A DNA stretch of 18,661 nucleotides from VAZQ01 sp035552735 (lineage in GTDB: Bacteria > Pseudomonadota > Alphaproteobacteria > Rhizobiales > Xanthobacteraceae), in NCBI GenBank assembly GCA_035552735.1, contig DASZKX010000294.1:1-18661 (forward strand), written 5' to 3'. The position numbers and the translations under genes are program-made. Every line of letters begins with the position of its first letter. Within the stretch, counting starts at the first letter, position 1. The notes below the pieces were generated by a model that had not been told where the DNA came from, searched no databases, and was given only the letters and a program-made list of their open reading frames with translations. This document shows positions 15,800 through 18,661 of the stretch, piece after piece.

Positions 15800-15862
15800 A
15801 TTTTAAACCCGGTACCCGGCTCTCCCTCCCCCCTCGAATCCCCAGGTCTCGCCCCTCAGATC

Positions 15863-16753
15863 ATGAAACCGATCCGCAAAGCCATCTTCCCGGTCGCCGG
15901 GCTCGGCACCCGATTCCTGCCCGCCACCAAGGCCATGCCCAAGGAGATGTTGCCGGTCGTCGACCGGCCGCTGATCCAGCACGTCGTCGACGAGGCACGG
16001 CAGGCCGGCATCGAGCATTTCATCTTCGTGACCGGGCGCAACAAGGCCGTCATCGAGGATCATTTCGATCGCCAGTTCGAGCTGGAGGTGACGCTGCGCG
16101 AGCGCCAGAAGCGTCTGGAGCTCAAGGCGCTGGAGGACGACCTACCGGCGCCCGGCACCACCAGCTTCACGCGCCAGCAGGAGCCGCTGGGGCTCGGACA
16201 CGCGGTCTGGTGCGCGCGCGAGCTGGTCGGCAACGAGCCGTTCGCGCTCTTGTTGCCGGACGTGCTGGTTCAGCATCCGCGCGGTTGCCTCAGCCAGATG
16301 ATCGATGCCGCCCGCACGGTCGGCGAGGACGCCAACCTGATCGCCGTCGAGGAGACGCCGGCCGAGCGTATCCATATGTACGGCGTGGTCGGCGTGGGCG
16401 CGCCCCATGGCAAGCTGTTCTCGGTCACCCGCATGGTGGAGAAGCCCACGCGCGAGCAGGCGCCCTCGAAACTCACCATCACGGGACGCTACGTGCTGCA
16501 GCCCGAGATCTTCGGCATTCTGGCCGCGCAGAAGCGCGGCGCCGGCGGCGAGATTCAGCTCACCGATGCGATGATCGAGCTGGCCTCCCGGCAGCCGTTC
16601 TACGGCCTACAATTCGAGGGTGCGAGCTTCGATTGCGGTTCCAAGGTCGGCTTCCTGTCCGCCAACGTGGCCTATGCGCTCGCCCGCCCGGACCTGGCGC
16701 CGGCAGTGCGCGCGGAGCTCGCGCGGATCCTGGACGGCGATCGGAAGATTTGA
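15863..16753 (+). CDS. galU: UTP-glucose-1-phosphate uridylyltransferase
   Basis: GalU makes UDP-glucose from UTP and glucose-1-phosphate in the cytoplasm, feeding exopolysaccharide, lipopolysaccharide and glucan synthesis. The protein has 296 residues, normal for the family. The nucleotide-binding signature is GLGTRFLPATKAMPKEMLP (13-31), with the following VVDRPLIQ. QQEPLGLGHAV (105-115), LLPDV (130-134) and the VEKP motif also fit, and the C-terminal region includes GGEIQLTDAM and FDCGSKVGF. The ATG at 15863 has only a weak ribosome-binding site. The gene stands alone on its strand: divergent from the transglycosylase gene, convergent with the barrel gene (41-base gap). Confidence 0.96.
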   Translation: MKPIRKAIFPVAGLGTRFLPATKAMPKEMLPVVDRPLIQHVVDEARQAGIEHFIFVTGRNKAVIEDHFDRQFELEVTLRERQKRLELKALEDDLPAPGTTSFTRQQEPLGLGHAVWCARELVGNEPFALLLPDVLVQHPRGCLSQMIDAARTVGEDANLIAVEETPAERIHMYGVVGVGAPHGKLFSVTRMVEKPTREQAPSKLTITGRYVLQPEIFGILAAQKRGAGGEIQLTDAMIELASRQPFYGLQFEGASFDCGSKVGFLSANVAYALARPDLAPAVRAELARILDGDRKI

Positions 16754-16794
16754 GGGGGGCCCTTGTCCCGGGCGCAGCGCAGCACTTCTTCATC

Positions 16795-18528
16795 CTACCG
16801 CTGCAGCCGCACGCCCAGCAGCGCCACATAGGCCTGGTAGTTGTTGCCGGCCATGTTGGAGGTGAGCCACTCCCGGCGCAATTCGCCCTTGAGCTGCATC
16901 TCGCGAGTGAGCTTGTAGGTGAGGGCGAAGGAGCCGGCGAAGCGACCGTCCTGGCGCGACTGACCCACATAGGTGTCGCGGTCGCCGGTGAATTTCAGCG
17001 TCGCATCGAGCCAGGTGCGAAACGCGTGATCGACCTCGATGCCGACCTCGTGGGTGAACACACCCGAGACGCCCGCAAGCGTCGATTCGTTGGCGCTCGT
17101 CACGGCCGTCAGCTTGAACGTCGTCAGCGCGCTCGCCACCCAGGTGAGCGAGCCGTCGAATGTCGGGCCCTTGACGGTCTGCAGAGTCGGATCGGTGTAG
17201 TCGCGCTCCAGGTAGCCGAACGCCAGCTGGCCGATGAGGATGCGCGAGAGCTCGAAGGTCGAGCCGACCTTGGCGGCACGGCCTTGCGAATTGCGATCGA
17301 ACCCGGAGCTGTCGACCGCGAGATCGTGATGGCGACGGTCGGCATCGAGCTCGACGAACGGGATCACGCCCGGCGTCAATTCGTAGCCGGTGCGCAATTG
17401 CGCGCTGTATTGATCGAAGTTGCGACCGTCGTTGCTGGCACTCGTGCCGTCCGTGAAGACCGAATTCTGGTAGGTGGTGCGGTCGATGCCGCCCTTGAGG
17501 GCGACGTCGAACCGGTTGAAGCGCTGGCCGAGCCCGATGCTGCCGCCGACATCGGTGGAGATCGGCAGCCGGGCGAGGCCGGCCTGGATGTTCGGGCTGC
17601 CGGGATTGTCGGTGGCGACCACAAGCCGGCTTTCGAGATCGATGCGGGTGCGGCTGGTGACGTCGATGCGGCCGTCGACCTTGCCGTCGAAAGCCGGGCG
17701 GTCGAGGCTGGAGGCGGCCCCATAGGCGGTGTAGCTGCCGCGCAGATTGGCGGTGAGCTCGTGGCGCGACCAGTTCGAATTGACCAGCAATTCGGGCGCC
17801 ACGATGCCGAAGTTCGAGGCCCCGCCACCCATATTGGTGCGCGCCGGGTTGGTGTCGTAGCCGCCGGACACCTCGATCGCCGGGCGCAGGCGGAACGAAC
17901 CGGCCGCGATGCCGACCGGATCGAACGGCTTGTCGTCCACCACCGGCCGGCGGATGAGGGTCCGGGGCACGGCGAGCGTCGGGTCGGGCGTAGTGGAGGC
18001 GGGCGCGGGCGCCAGCGCCGAGGCATTGGCACCGGCGCCGGCCGTCGCATCGGCGGCCGGGGCGCCGTGCCGCGTCTGGTTTTGATTTTGCTGCAAGCGG
18101 GCACTGCCGACCGCGCTCGTTTGCAGCACCGGCGGCAGCGAAACCTGCGCGCTCGCGGCCGCTGTGGTTTTGGTCCCGGTCGCGCCTGGAGGATTGGCGC
18201 CCGCCCCCGAGGGCTGGATACCGCTCGGCGCCTTGGGCTTGGTGTTGCTGGAGTTGAAGCCAGTCGAGCCGGCGCCGATCGAGGGCTGGTCGTCGAAATT
18301 CGGCAGTTGCCCGACCGCAGTCGTGGTCGTGGCGGGGGGAGTCTGGGTGTCGGCCTTGCGAAACACCGGCGGTGTCCGGGGATTGCCGTCGAGCGTCGGC
18401 GCCAGCAGGGGAAAATCGGTTGTGGCGGCCATCTGGGCTGATGCGGACGGCGCCTCCAGGGCGAGCGCCGCCAGCAGTACACCGGCGCGGAGCCCGAGCG
18501 AAGGCGGCGTTTGGCGGCGGCGCGGCAC
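16795..18528 (-). CDS. BBP2-type outer-membrane beta-barrel protein
   Basis: The 577-residue protein looks like the putative beta-barrel porin 2 (BBP2) family of Rhizobiales outer-membrane proteins. A signal peptide occupies about 1-31 (basic PRRRQ, then GVLLAALAL, ending SASA). Residues 33-192 are low-complexity and rich in Ala, Pro, Thr, Gly and Asn, probably a disordered periplasmic segment. From about 199 the sequence alternates polar and hydrophobic residues with frequent aromatic ends, opening with GSFRLRPAIEVSGGYDTNPA, a typical first strand of the family; it ends YVALLGVRLQR. The GTG start at 18528 gives a normal signal peptide with GAGGGG upstream; a TTG at 18567 would add 13 residues. 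Its role is unknown. Relatives often lie near exopolysaccharide genes, and galU is convergent here, which is only suggestive. Confidence 0.82.
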   Translation of the reverse strand: MPRRRQTPPSLGLRAGVLLAALALEAPSASAQMAATTDFPLLAPTLDGNPRTPPVFRKADTQTPPATTTTAVGQLPNFDDQPSIGAGSTGFNSSNTKPKAPSGIQPSGAGANPPGATGTKTTAAASAQVSLPPVLQTSAVGSARLQQNQNQTRHGAPAADATAGAGANASALAPAPASTTPDPTLAVPRTLIRRPVVDDKPFDPVGIAAGSFRLRPAIEVSGGYDTNPARTNMGGGASNFGIVAPELLVNSNWSRHELTANLRGSYTAYGAASSLDRPAFDGKVDGRIDVTSRTRIDLESRLVVATDNPGSPNIQAGLARLPISTDVGGSIGLGQRFNRFDVALKGGIDRTTYQNSVFTDGTSASNDGRNFDQYSAQLRTGYELTPGVIPFVELDADRRHHDLAVDSSGFDRNSQGRAAKVGSTFELSRILIGQLAFGYLERDYTDPTLQTVKGPTFDGSLTWVASALTTFKLTAVTSANESTLAGVSGVFTHEVGIEVDHAFRTWLDATLKFTGDRDTYVGQSRQDGRFAGSFALTYKLTREMQLKGELRREWLTSNMAGNNYQAYVALLGVRLQR

Positions 18529-18661
18529 CTCAAGACCCCTCGTCCGAACCGGCCGCGCCGGATGCAAGTCGCGCGGGCCGGACGCACCGAGAATTCTGTT
18601 TTCCGATCAACGAATTGATCCGCTATCGACCGGCGCGCCGCCGGCCCGCCGGACAAGCCCG

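Noticed and set aside
15655..18441. 928-codon plus-strand frame across galU and the barrel gene
   Set aside because: It runs out of frame through galU and then antisense to the barrel gene; composition is Arg/Gly/Ala-rich and no domain is visible.

Overview
The window is GC-rich, gene-dense chromosomal DNA of the kind seen in Hyphomicrobiales (Alphaproteobacteria; Xanthobacteraceae or Bradyrhizobium-like is my inference from protein style). The main indicators are a long GlnD with Rhizobiales-type sequence, a RegB/RegA (ActS/ActR, RegS/RegR) redox two-component pair, an intracellular PhaZ with a cysteine nucleophile, a DUF459 SGNH-like periplasmic protein and a BBP2-type outer-membrane barrel. 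I see no phage, plasmid, transposase, CRISPR or rRNA/tRNA gene.

Layout. The left edge carries the 3' end of a small secreted protein, closed by a strong hairpin. Two plus-strand genes follow: glnD (nitrogen sensor) and a bifunctional class A penicillin-binding protein. The minus strand then holds a YgjP-like zinc metallopeptidase, phaZ (PHA granule mobilisation) and an ABC-2 exporter, with the ATPase and permease overlapping by 4 bp. A divergent intergenic region carrying a long hairpin repeat flanked by diverged direct repeats separates the exporter from regB, which is followed by regA. After regA come the minus-strand DUF459 protein and an MltB-type lytic transglycosylase, then galU (plus) and the barrel protein (minus, convergent with galU).

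How the genes relate. Three functions recur: carbon, nitrogen and redox control (GlnD, PhaZ, RegB/RegA), peptidoglycan turnover (class A PBP, lytic transglycosylase, perhaps DUF459), and envelope or surface polysaccharide (GalU, barrel protein, ABC exporter). Most of this is conserved core gene content, and I found no convincing new multi-gene system.

The most unusual signals are: (i) loss of both expected catalytic residues (Ser and His) in the SGNH-like protein; (ii) a 97-bp hairpin element with 24-bp perfect arms and an internal tandem repeat, inside a 26-bp direct repeat, between two divergent promoters; (iii) a two-copy interspersed repeat, one copy with a 22-bp insertion and the other supplying the stop codon of the ABC permease; (iv) a GAAC-N7-GAAC motif matching the alphaproteobacterial LexA box just upstream of regA.

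Start codons were set by ribosome-binding sites, signal peptides and family length where possible; those of glnD, phaZ and the barrel protein are the least certain.
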